This document shows positions 1 to 5,956 of a DNA stretch of 6,125 nucleotides, one piece after another (position 1 is the first letter of the stretch; the number at the start of each line of letters is the position of its first letter). Source of the stretch: Clostridiales bacterium (GTDB lineage Bacteria > Bacillota > Clostridia > Christensenellales > Borkfalkiaceae); assembly GCA_003503945.1 (NCBI GenBank), contig DOCD01000043.1, forward strand, positions 8,003 to 14,127, given 5' to 3'. The position numbers and the translations under genes were made by a program. The notes beneath the pieces are model-generated. The model was not told the origin of the DNA, searched no databases, and was given only the letters and a program-made list of their open reading frames with translations.

Positions 1-79
1 ATTTTTGCGCGCGCCGTAAATATTTATTAAAACGCAAAAAATAGTTTTGTGAAAATTGCGACACACCCCTTAAAATGAG

Positions 80-108
80 TTGCGTTTTTGAAAAAGTTCT
101 GTTAATAT
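80..108 (+). promoter_or_regulatory. Predicted sigma-A-type promoter of rplS
   Basis: A -35 box TTGCGT (80-85) and a -10 box TAATAT (103-108) are separated by exactly 17 nt, the optimal spacing for the housekeeping sigma factor. The -35 matches TTGACA at 4 of 6 positions; the -10 matches TATAAT at 4 of 6. Transcription would start near 114-116, just upstream of the leader hairpins. This would give rplS its own promoter, separate from whatever lies to the left. Seen: boxes and spacing. Inferred: activity. Confidence 0.6.
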
Positions 109-113
109 AGTTT

Positions 114-181
114 TCGGCTTCGGGCAGTCCGCTGCCCTTTTCGGGGCAAGAATGCCACGTTATTAATAAGGAGTAAAAGTC
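114..181 (+). promoter_or_regulatory. Candidate ribosomal protein L19 leader (5' UTR of rplS)
   Basis: The untranslated leader contains four complementary segments: A = GGGCAG (122-127), B = CTGCCC (132-137), C = GGGGCA (143-148), D = TGCC (153-156). A:B makes a 6-bp hairpin with loop TCCG, and C:D a 4-bp hairpin with loop AGAA. Alternatively B pairs with C (133-137 with 144-148, loop 138-143), which destroys both. Ribosomal-protein leaders, including an L19 leader family in low-GC Gram-positives, are established autoregulatory elements located exactly here. I infer membership from position and architecture, not from a covariance-model match. The rplS ribosome binding site AAGGAG (168-173) follows 11 nt after segment D. 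Confidence 0.5.
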
Positions 182-526
182 ATGAAAGGTTTGGTTGAGG
201 CAATAGAAAAAGAAAATATGAAAAAGGAAGTGCCCGCTTTCAACGTGGGCGACACCGTAAAGGTCGGCTTCAAGGTTATCGAGGGTACGAAGGAAAGAAT
301 TCAGAACTTCGAAGGCGTAGTTATCGCCAAAAAGCACGGCGGTATCCGTGAAAGCTTTACCGTGCGCAGAATGTCGTTCGGCGTAGGCGTCGAGAGGACG
401 TTCCCCGTACATTCCCCGAAAATCGCTTCGATAACGGTCGTAAGAAAGGGCAAAGTAAGAAGGGCAAAGCTCTATTACCTGCGCGGACTTACCGGCAAGG
501 CTGCAAAGATTGCGGAAGTGAAATAA
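182..526 (+). CDS. rplS: 50S ribosomal protein L19
   Basis: L19 is a large-subunit protein at the 30S-50S interface that takes part in inter-subunit bridges. The 114-residue product has the usual family length. The body reads as L19 from PAFNVGDTVKV (residues 18-28) through QNFEGVVIAKK (41-51) and SFGVGVERTFPVHSP (65-79). The C-terminal signature is VRKGKVRRAKLYYLR (87-101), the basic-aromatic stretch diagnostic of the family. The start at 182 is supported by AAGGAG (168-173) with 8-nt spacing and by a typical short helical N terminus. The gene has its own promoter and leader upstream and its own terminator downstream, so it behaves as a monocistronic unit. In Firmicutes rplS usually follows trmD; the left flank here is too short to show that gene. 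No oddity is seen in the protein. Confidence 0.97.
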   Translation: MKGLVEAIEKENMKKEVPAFNVGDTVKVGFKVIEGTKERIQNFEGVVIAKKHGGIRESFTVRRMSFGVGVERTFPVHSPKIASITVVRKGKVRRAKLYYLRGLTGKAAKIAEVK

Positions 527-535
527 TGTGTAATA

Positions 536-566
536 AAAAAGCTCTTGCTGTGCGCAAGAGCTTTTT
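536..566 (+). terminator. Intrinsic terminator of rplS
   Basis: An 8-bp perfect stem GCTCTTGC (541-548) / GCAAGAGC (554-561) with loop TGTGC is followed by TTTTT (562-566). Upstream A536-A540 can pair with the T run, which lengthens the stem and makes the signal potentially bidirectional. It lies 9 nt after the rplS stop codon. The last two T residues are shared with the left end of the first palindromic repeat element. Confidence 0.93.
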
Positions 567-687
567 GCGTTATAATAAACGGCGCAATACTGCGTTGAAG
601 CCTTGTCCGCCACGGGTCACGTACGTCTGTGTACGCTCCCCTCGCGGATAATGCTTCGCCTTGTCTTGCTTGCTTCTTATAACGCAA
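565..687. repeat. MITE/REP-like palindromic element, copy 1
   Basis: This 123-bp element is bounded by a perfect 11-bp inverted repeat, TTGCGTTATAA (565-575) and TTATAACGCAA (677-687). The interior folds into a long hairpin. 597-601 pairs with 653-657; 603-610 pairs with 644-651 (one G.T pair), separated by a single C602/T652 mismatch. An apical CGTAC (620-624) / GTACG (631-635) stem carries the 6-nt loop GTCTGT. The first 31 nt match copy 2 at 26 positions, and the last 29 nt (659-687) are identical to it. It encodes no protein. Short length, terminal inverted repeats and repeated copies fit a non-autonomous mobile element or a dispersed structured repeat. No target-site duplication is obvious. 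Confidence 0.75.
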
Positions 688-728
688 CAGCTTATCAGCC
701 GCGTTCTGCTCGGTTATCGTAAGCAAAC

Positions 729-850
729 TTGCGCTATTACAAGCGTCGCAATACTGCGTCAAGCATCGCCGTTTTTTCGGTTACATACTTCTGTGTATGC
801 GCCCTCAAAACGGCTCGCTTTCCTTGTCTTGCTTGCTTCTTATAACGCAA
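729..850. repeat. MITE/REP-like palindromic element, copy 2
   Basis: This 122-bp direct copy of the 565-687 element lies 41 nt downstream in the same orientation. The right end TTATAACGCAA (840-850) is exact. The left end TTGCGCTATTA (729-739) is degenerate, so the terminal inverted repeat is imperfect here. The interior stem uses a different sequence, GCCGTTTT (768-775) / AAAACGGC (807-814), yet stays fully complementary; it is flanked by AAGC (761-764) / GCTT (817-820). The apical stem is CATAC (784-788) / GTATG (795-799) with loop TTCTGT. Both arms differ from copy 1 while pairing is retained, which supports a maintained structure. Confidence 0.75.
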
Positions 851-868
851 TAGCCGCTATCATTCAAG

Positions 869-985
869 CCTTCCCCCGCTTACAGGGGGGGGGGGAAGGT
901 GGCACGAAGTGACGGATGGGGGGAGTGGTAGCAAATATACCCCCATCACCGCTAACGCGGAGCTTCCCCCTTAAAAAGGGGAAGC
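869..985. repeat. Nested GC-rich palindromic repeat (second family)
   Basis: A ~115-bp imperfect palindrome centred near 927-931 and unrelated to the 122-bp element. Local hairpins are CCTTCCCCC (869-877) / GGGGGAAGG (891-899), GATGGGGG (915-922) / CCCCCATC (940-947), CCGC (949-952) / GCGG (957-960), and GCTTCCCC (962-969) / GGGGAAGC (978-985). The outer arms are interchangeable: 870-876 can pair with 978-984 and 891-898 with 963-970, so the whole unit can form one long stem or several hairpins. It includes an 11-G run (885-895). It ends 20 nt before the comM ribosome binding site, so it would lie in the 5' UTR of a comM transcript starting upstream of it. Repeats of this style occur in several copies in many clostridial genomes; that identification is from memory and unverified. 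Confidence 0.65.
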
Positions 986-1005
986 CGAAAATAGAAAGGC
1001 ATTAC

Positions 1006-1013
1006 AAAGGAGG
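1006..1013 (+). promoter_or_regulatory. Ribosome binding site that fixes the comM start
   Basis: AAAGGAGG, a near-perfect anti-Shine-Dalgarno complement, sits 7 nt before the ATG at 1021. This rules out the in-frame ATG at 916, whose 35 extra codons would be translated repeat sequence (including the nested palindrome) and which has no ribosome binding site. Confidence 0.9.
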
Positions 1014-1020
1014 ACCGATT

Positions 1021-2538
1021 ATGTTATCAAAAATAACCAGCTTCGCGCTGAACGGTATCGAGGGGATTCCCGTCGAGGTGGAAACGGATATAAATAAAGG
1101 CATGGTCGCGTACGACCTTGTCGGGCTTCCGGACGCGGCGGTCAAGGAAAGCAAAGAGAGGGTGCGCTCCGCGATAAAAAACAGCGCGCTCAGGTTCCCC
1201 GTAAACAAGATAACCGTAAACCTCGCGCCAGCCGACGTCAAAAAAGAAGGGTCGCAGTACGATTTGCCTCTTGCTATAAGCATACTTAAAGCGAGCGACC
1301 AGCTTTCCGCTGAATGCGACTTCGTGTTTCTGGGCGAGCTTGCGCTCGACGGCGCGCTCCGCCCCGTAACGGGCATATTGCCCGTCCTTATTTCCGCGCG
1401 AGACGCGGGCTTTAAAAAATTCGTTATCCCCGAAGCGAACGCCAACGAGGCGAGCTATATCGCGGGCATAGAGGTTTACGCTTTATCCTCGCTTTCGGAG
1501 GTTATAGCCTTTTTAACGGGCGAAAAGCAGTTCGCGCCCGTAAAGGCGCGCAGCTTTTCCGTCGCCTCGGCTTCGCATTCGTACAATTCGGATATGTCGC
1601 TTGTAAAGGGGCAGAAGGCGGCTAAGCGCGCCCTTGAAATAGCCGTCGCAGGCGGGCACAACATTCTTTTGTACGGCCCTCCCGGCACGGGCAAAACAAT
1701 GCTTGCGCGCTGTATCCCTACGATTATGCCCGATTTGACCTTCGAGGAGGCGCTCGAAGTGACTAAAATTCATTCGGTTGCGGGCGAGCTTACGGAGGAG
1801 GGTATAGTCACGCTGCGTCCCTTCCGCACGCCTCACCACACGGCTTCCGCGGTTTCGCTCTGCGGGGGCGGCAACTCGAAAATCCGCCCGGGCGAGGTTT
1901 CGAAAGCGCATAAGGGCGTGCTGTTTTTGGACGAGCTGCCCGAGTATGCCCGTCACGCGCTCGAATGTCTGCGCCAGCCGCTCGAGGACAGGGTGATTAC
2001 CGTCACCCGCGCGGGCGGGGCGGTCACCTTCCCCGCGGACTTCATTCTGTGCGCGAGCATGAATCCCTGCCCCTGCGGCAATTTCGGCTCCGCAACCCGA
2101 CAGTGCAGCTGTACGCCCGCGCAGATTCATAAATACAGAAGCAAGGTTTCGGGTCCGCTTTTAGACAGAATAGATTTGCACGTCGAAGTGGACGGGGTAA
2201 ATTACGACGACTTTATTTCGGAGGAGCGGGAGGAAACGAGCGCGGAAGTAAAGGAGCGTGTGGAGCGCGCTCGCGCGGTTCAGCGCGAAAGGCTTGAAGG
2301 CGAGGGTATGGACGTAAACGCGAATATGGGCGAAAGGCAGCTTAAAAAGTACTGCGCCCTATCCCCCGAATGCGAAAAAATACTCAAAAACGCTTTCGAA
2401 ACGCTGCACCTTTCGGCGCGTGCGCGTTCGAGGATAATCAAGGTTTCGCGCACTATTGCCGATCTGGACTTTTCCGAAAATATCCGCCCCGAGCATATTC
2501 TCGAAGCGGTATCCTACCGCAGCGGCGATTTGAAATGA
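1021..2538 (+). CDS. comM: YifB/ComM family AAA+ ATPase (Mg-chelatase-like), branch-migration helicase
   Basis: The 505-residue protein has the usual length for YifB/ComM. The family is named for its similarity to Mg-chelatase ChlI but acts on DNA: ComM is a hexameric helicase that promotes branch migration during integration of transforming DNA. Residues ~1-170 form the N-terminal ChlI/Lon-protease-like domain (VGLPDAAVKESKERVRSA, 34-51). The AAA+ core follows, with Walker A GPPGTGKT (219-226), Walker B VLFLDE (300-305), the SMNPCPCG segment (346-353) and LLDRIDLHVEV (380-390) with a candidate arginine finger R383. Cys350, Cys352, Cys362 and Cys364 form the paired cysteines typical of the family, a possible metal site. 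The C-terminal Mg-chelatase-type helical domain carries LSARARSRIIKVSRTIADL (464-482). The TGA stop overlaps the dprA start as ATGA, so the two are probably translationally coupled. The gene symbol follows family usage; an actual competence role in this organism is inferred. Confidence 0.93.
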   Translation: MLSKITSFALNGIEGIPVEVETDINKGMVAYDLVGLPDAAVKESKERVRSAIKNSALRFPVNKITVNLAPADVKKEGSQYDLPLAISILKASDQLSAECDFVFLGELALDGALRPVTGILPVLISARDAGFKKFVIPEANANEASYIAGIEVYALSSLSEVIAFLTGEKQFAPVKARSFSVASASHSYNSDMSLVKGQKAAKRALEIAVAGGHNILLYGPPGTGKTMLARCIPTIMPDLTFEEALEVTKIHSVAGELTEEGIVTLRPFRTPHHTASAVSLCGGGNSKIRPGEVSKAHKGVLFLDELPEYARHALECLRQPLEDRVITVTRAGGAVTFPADFILCASMNPCPCGNFGSATRQCSCTPAQIHKYRSKVSGPLLDRIDLHVEVDGVNYDDFISEEREETSAEVKERVERARAVQRERLEGEGMDVNANMGERQLKKYCALSPECEKILKNAFETLHLSARARSRIIKVSRTIADLDFSENIRPEHILEAVSYRSGDLK

Positions 2539-3611
2539 GCGGGTACGAAAAATACGAAGAGGATATAATTATCCTTTCGGGCTTTAACGAGCTGACTTAC
2601 GAAACAAAGCGAATATTGCTGTCCGATTTTACAAATCCGCATATCGATTTGAAAAATCACGAAAAATTTCTGATTAAAACGCTTTCGGACGGCGTATATA
2701 ATAATGTGTCGGGTAAATTTTACGACCGCGCTTACCGCGACGAGGTTTTGCGCGGGCTCGAAGCAAGGGGCGTTAAGTGCGTTACTTATTTTTCGGACGG
2801 CTACCCCGACAGCCTTAAAAATATCCCGTCGCCGCCCGTAATGCTGTATTGCAAAGGGGATATAAGCTTACTTAAAACAAACTGCTTTTCGGTAGTAGGG
2901 TCGCGTAGCGCACCGCCCAAAACCCTAGCCGACTGCAAAAAGCTTGCGGGCGAGCTCACGCTCGCGTTCACCGTGGTATCGGGAGTAGCCGACGGCGCGG
3001 ACAGCGCGGCGGTACGGGGCGCGCTCGACTGCGGAGGAAAGGTTATCTGCGTGCTTGCGAACGGGTTCGATAAAATTTATCCTTTAAGCGCCGTAAACTT
3101 ACATCGCGCGGTTGCGGAAAAGGGCTTGCTGATTACCGAATACCCGCCCGAAACCGCCTGCAAACCCTATCACTTCCCCGTGCGCAACAGGATAATTGCG
3201 GGGCTTTCGAGGGGCGTTCTGGTAGTCGCCGCCGCGGAAAAGAGCGGCGCGCTCATTACGGCGGATTACGCCGCCGACTACGGCAGAGACGTGTTCGCGT
3301 TTCCGTATAGCTTAGGTTCGCCCGAGGGCGCGGGTTGCAACGCGCTTATAAAAAACGGGGCGTATCTAACCGAAAATATACTTGACATATTCCTGAAATA
3401 TGGTTTAGACTGTAATACGCAAAACTCGCCCGAGCTTTCCGAAGAGGAGGACGAGGTGTACAAAGCAATAAAAAGCACGGGTCAGGCTTTTTTGCCGCAG
3501 ATTGCGCAAAAGCTCGGCAAACCGTCGTTCCGGCTCATTCCCGTATTGTCCTCGCTGGAAATAAAGGGGCTTATAGTCAGGCTGGGCGGAAACAGATATT
3601 CGGTTATTTAA
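2535..3611 (+). CDS. dprA: DNA-processing protein DprA (Smf)
   Basis: DprA binds incoming single-stranded DNA and loads RecA during natural transformation; it is widespread even in species not known to be competent. The 358-residue product has a helical N-terminal region (1-~80), a Rossmann-like DprA core (~85-290) and a C-terminal winged-helix domain (~300-358, ending GNRYSVI). Core landmarks are VVGSR (120-124, with the ssDNA-contacting Arg position of the family), SGVADGADSAAVRGAL (149-164), NGFDKIYPLSAVN (176-188), TEYPPE (201-206), FPVRNRIIAGLS (214-225), SGALITADYA (237-246) and GCNALIKNGA (267-276). Some motifs are off consensus: the usual SGLARGID is SGVADGAD, and VPG is FPY. The start at 2535 is chosen because its ATG forms an ATGA overlap with the comM stop. 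An upstream in-frame ATG at 2370 would only read comM in another frame. Position within comM-dprA-topA supports the call. Confidence 0.95.
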   Translation: MSGYEKYEEDIIILSGFNELTYETKRILLSDFTNPHIDLKNHEKFLIKTLSDGVYNNVSGKFYDRAYRDEVLRGLEARGVKCVTYFSDGYPDSLKNIPSPPVMLYCKGDISLLKTNCFSVVGSRSAPPKTLADCKKLAGELTLAFTVVSGVADGADSAAVRGALDCGGKVICVLANGFDKIYPLSAVNLHRAVAEKGLLITEYPPETACKPYHFPVRNRIIAGLSRGVLVVAAAEKSGALITADYAADYGRDVFAFPYSLGSPEGAGCNALIKNGAYLTENILDIFLKYGLDCNTQNSPELSEEEDEVYKAIKSTGQAFLPQIAQKLGKPSFRLIPVLSSLEIKGLIVRLGGNRYSVI

Positions 3612-3618
3612 CTATCAT

Positions 3619-3625
3619 AGAGAGG
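3619..3625 (+). promoter_or_regulatory. Ribosome binding site of topA
   Basis: AGAGAGG lies 6 nt before the ATG at 3632, in the 20-nt gap after dprA. The gap is too short for an obvious promoter or terminator, so topA is most simply co-transcribed with comM and dprA. Confidence 0.7.
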
Positions 3626-3631
3626 CTATTT

Positions 3632-5956
3632 ATGGATTTGATTATCGTCGAATCGCCGTCGAAGGCGAAAACAATTTCAAAATACTTAAAGGGCAAATAC
3701 AAGGTCGACGCGTCGGGCGGGCACGTCAGGGACTTACCCGAAAAGACGCTCGGCGTCAGGATAACCTCCAACTTCGAGCCCAAATACGAAATCACCCCCA
3801 GCAAAAAAGAGGTCATAAAGAGGCTGGAAGCGGAGGCGAAAAAAGCCGACAGAGTATATCTCGCAACCGACCCCGACCGCGAGGGCGAGGCGATAAGCTG
3901 GCATTTGCAGACAGTTTTGGGGCTCGACGAAAACGGCGACAACAGGATAGAATTCAACGAAATTTCCCCTGCGGCGGTCAAAAACGCCCTTGCTAACCCC
4001 AGAAGGATAAACTATAACCTCGTCGACGCGCAGCAGGCGAGGAGGGTTTTAGACAGGCTCGTGGGCTACAAGCTTTCACCCCTTTTGAACAACCGTATCC
4101 AGAACGGGCTTTCGGCGGGCAGGGTTCAGTCGGTCGCGCTCCGCTTAATCGTAGACAGAGAGCGCGAAATTCAGGCGTTCGTCCCCGACGAGTATTGGAC
4201 GTTTACCGCAATGCTGCAGGATACCGCGCGCAAGTACGTGCCCTTCAAGGCGGTGTATCAGTGCAAAAAGACGGGCGAAAGCGTCGGCAAGGAGCTTGCA
4301 GACAAGGTCGAAGAGGCAGTTAAAAATTCACCCTTTACCGTAACCAAAGTAAAAAAAGGCGTAACAAAACAGCACGCGCCCGCACCCTTCACGACCTCGT
4401 CGTTGCAGCAGGACGCGTCGAATAAATTCGGAATGACCTCTCCCGAAACAATGCTCGTCGCGCAGCATCTGTACGAAGGCATGGACGTGGGCGGCGACCA
4501 TATCGCGCTTATAACCTATATCAGGACGGACTCCGTCCGCGTTTCCAAGGAGGCGCAGGCGGGCGCGCTCGAATTCATTAAAAAGGAATACGGCGAGGAA
4601 TACGCGCCCGAAAAACCCAACTACTACGCTACAAAGAAAGGCGCGCAGGACGCGCACGAGGCAATTCGCCCCATTAACCTTGCCGTTACCCCCGCAAGCG
4701 TTAAAAACGCGCTGGACAAAAAGCATTACAACGTATACAAGCTTATTTACGACAGATTTATAGCTTCGCAGATGGCGGAGGCGAAGTACAACTCTATGCA
4801 GGTCGACGCCGAGTCCGCGGGATACACGTTCAAAGCGAGCGGCAAGGCTATGCTGTTTGCGGGCTATCTTGCGGCGTATCAGGAGGCGGCGAAAGCCGAC
4901 GACGAGGAAGAGAGCGCCAAGCTCCTTCCCCCCGTCGAGGAGGGCGACGCGGTCAATTTAACCGAGCTCACCAAAGAGCAGAAGTTCACCAAACCGCCTT
5001 TAAGGTATACCGACGCCTCGCTCGTCAAAACTATGGAGGAAAAGGGCATAGGCAGACCTTCCACCTACGCATCGATAATATCGGTGCTCACCAAACGCCG
5101 TTACGTGGAAAAGGACGGCAAGTATATGGTTCCCACCGAGGTCGCGTACAAAATAACCGATATGCTCGTCAAGTATTTCACCGACATTATGGACGTAGGC
5201 TTTACCGCGCATATGGAGGACGACCTCGATAAAATAGAGGAGGGCGGCTGCGACTGGCATAAAATAATCGCGGATTTTTATCCCGGCTTTGCCGAACAGC
5301 TTAAAACGGCATCCACCGAGGGCGACGAGCCCACCGACGTTATCTGCGAAAAGTGCGGCAGCCCCATGATAAGGCGTACGGGCAAATACGGCAAGTATCT
5401 CGCGTGCTCGAACTACCCCGCGTGCTCGAATATAGTCAGCGAAAGCGAGGTCGAGGTTTCGGAGATGCGTTGCCCCAAATGCGGCGCAAATATGATTGTA
5501 AAGAGCGGCAAGTTCGGCAAATTCCTCGCTTGCCCCAACTATCCCGAATGCTCGTCCATACTGCCGATAGACGCAAAGACAACCGAGGAAAAATGCGCGG
5601 AGTGCGGCGCGTATCTGCTGCTTAAAAAGGGCAGATACGGCAACTTCCTCGAATGCCCCAAGTGCGGCGCTAAAAGGCCGCAGACCTCTGGCGAGGGGGC
5701 GGCGCCCGCGGAAAAGACGGAGGGCAAGTGCCCCGACTGCGGCAAGCCCATGCGCAGAATGCGCTCGAAAACGGGCAAGATTTATTACGGTTGCACGGGC
5801 TATCCCGAATGCAAATTTTTAAGCTGGGATATCCCCACGGGCGACAAGTGCCCCAAGTGCGGGAAGTTCATCATAAGGCGGGGCGAAAAGATAAAATGCT
5901 CGGATAAAAACTGCGACTATTCGGAAGATATTCCCGCCGAAGAAAATGAAGGTTAA
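3632..5956 (+). CDS. topA: DNA topoisomerase I (type IA) with five C-terminal Cys4 zinc motifs
   Basis: Type IA topoisomerase relaxes negative supercoils by nicking one strand through a 5'-phosphotyrosine. In this 774-residue protein the N-terminal TOPRIM domain has E7 (IIVESPSKA) and ATDPDREGE (78-86), where D80, D82 and E84 form the Mg-binding DxDxE set. Conserved core segments follow: VDAQQARRVLDRLVGYKLSP (131-150) and LSAGRVQSVALR (160-171). The active-site tyrosine is Y296 in ITYIRTDS (294-301). AHEAIRPI (341-348), GIGRPSTYASII (482-493) and FTAHMEDDLDKIEEG (524-538) complete the core. The tail holds five Cys4 sites: C572/575/592/598, C614/617/634/640, C655/658/675/678, C700/703/721/727 and C740/743/756/761. 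Many clostridial and Bacillus enzymes are about 690 residues long with fewer such motifs, so the tail is extended. It overlaps trmFO by 11 nt. Confidence 0.98.
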   Translation: MDLIIVESPSKAKTISKYLKGKYKVDASGGHVRDLPEKTLGVRITSNFEPKYEITPSKKEVIKRLEAEAKKADRVYLATDPDREGEAISWHLQTVLGLDENGDNRIEFNEISPAAVKNALANPRRINYNLVDAQQARRVLDRLVGYKLSPLLNNRIQNGLSAGRVQSVALRLIVDREREIQAFVPDEYWTFTAMLQDTARKYVPFKAVYQCKKTGESVGKELADKVEEAVKNSPFTVTKVKKGVTKQHAPAPFTTSSLQQDASNKFGMTSPETMLVAQHLYEGMDVGGDHIALITYIRTDSVRVSKEAQAGALEFIKKEYGEEYAPEKPNYYATKKGAQDAHEAIRPINLAVTPASVKNALDKKHYNVYKLIYDRFIASQMAEAKYNSMQVDAESAGYTFKASGKAMLFAGYLAAYQEAAKADDEEESAKLLPPVEEGDAVNLTELTKEQKFTKPPLRYTDASLVKTMEEKGIGRPSTYASIISVLTKRRYVEKDGKYMVPTEVAYKITDMLVKYFTDIMDVGFTAHMEDDLDKIEEGGCDWHKIIADFYPGFAEQLKTASTEGDEPTDVICEKCGSPMIRRTGKYGKYLACSNYPACSNIVSESEVEVSEMRCPKCGANMIVKSGKFGKFLACPNYPECSSILPIDAKTTEEKCAECGAYLLLKKGRYGNFLECPKCGAKRPQTSGEGAAPAEKTEGKCPDCGKPMRRMRSKTGKIYYGCTGYPECKFLSWDIPTGDKCPKCGKFIIRRGEKIKCSDKNCDYSEDIPAEENEG

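Larger units (their letters stand above)
527..1020. other. Non-coding, repeat-filled intergenic region
   Basis: The ~490 bp between rplS and comM have no supportable gene. Open frames on either strand here have no ribosome binding site, run through the repeats and resemble no protein. The contents are, in order, the rplS terminator, element copy 1 (565-687), a 41-nt unrelated spacer (688-728), element copy 2 (729-850), an 18-nt gap, a different nested palindrome (869-985), and the comM ribosome binding site. No convincing promoter for the comM operon was found. A perfect TATAAT occurs at 571-576 inside copy 1, but it lacks a properly spaced -35 box. Confidence 0.8.

Noticed and set aside
1..42. 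Inverted repeat TTTTTGCG (2-9) / CGCAAAAA (33-40) as a terminator of the upstream gene
   Set aside because: The loop is 23 nt, the stem is mostly A-T, and no T-run follows. It could be chance in AT-rich sequence at the window edge.
475..762. Open frame of 95 codons on the - strand
   Set aside because: It overlaps the rplS end, crosses the rplS terminator hairpin and element copy 1, and has no start signal.
565..850. The two repeats as a CRISPR array
   Set aside because: Only two ~122-bp units are present, each internally palindromic with diverged centres. CRISPR repeats are short and near-identical with regular spacers, and no cas gene is present.
885..895. The 11-G run as a phase-variation tract
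   Set aside because: It is not within a gene or between promoter boxes. It is better seen as part of the palindrome, and its exact length may be a sequencing uncertainty.
661..912. Open frame of 83 codons on the + strand between rplS and comM
   Set aside because: No ribosome binding site, and it runs through element copy 2 and the G-run palindrome. Its composition follows the repeats and resembles no protein.
916..1020. N-terminal extension of ComM by 35 codons
   Set aside because: The extension is translated repeat DNA without a ribosome binding site. AAAGGAGG at 1006-1013 points to the ATG at 1021, which gives the normal family length.
2370..2534. N-terminal extension of DprA by 55 codons
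   Set aside because: It lies wholly inside comM in another frame. The ATGA overlap at 2535-2538 is a typical coupled start and gives a normal DprA length.
4328..4726. Open frame of 132 codons on the - strand within topA
   Set aside because: Shadow of a well-supported topoisomerase gene. It has no ribosome binding site and no recognisable protein features.
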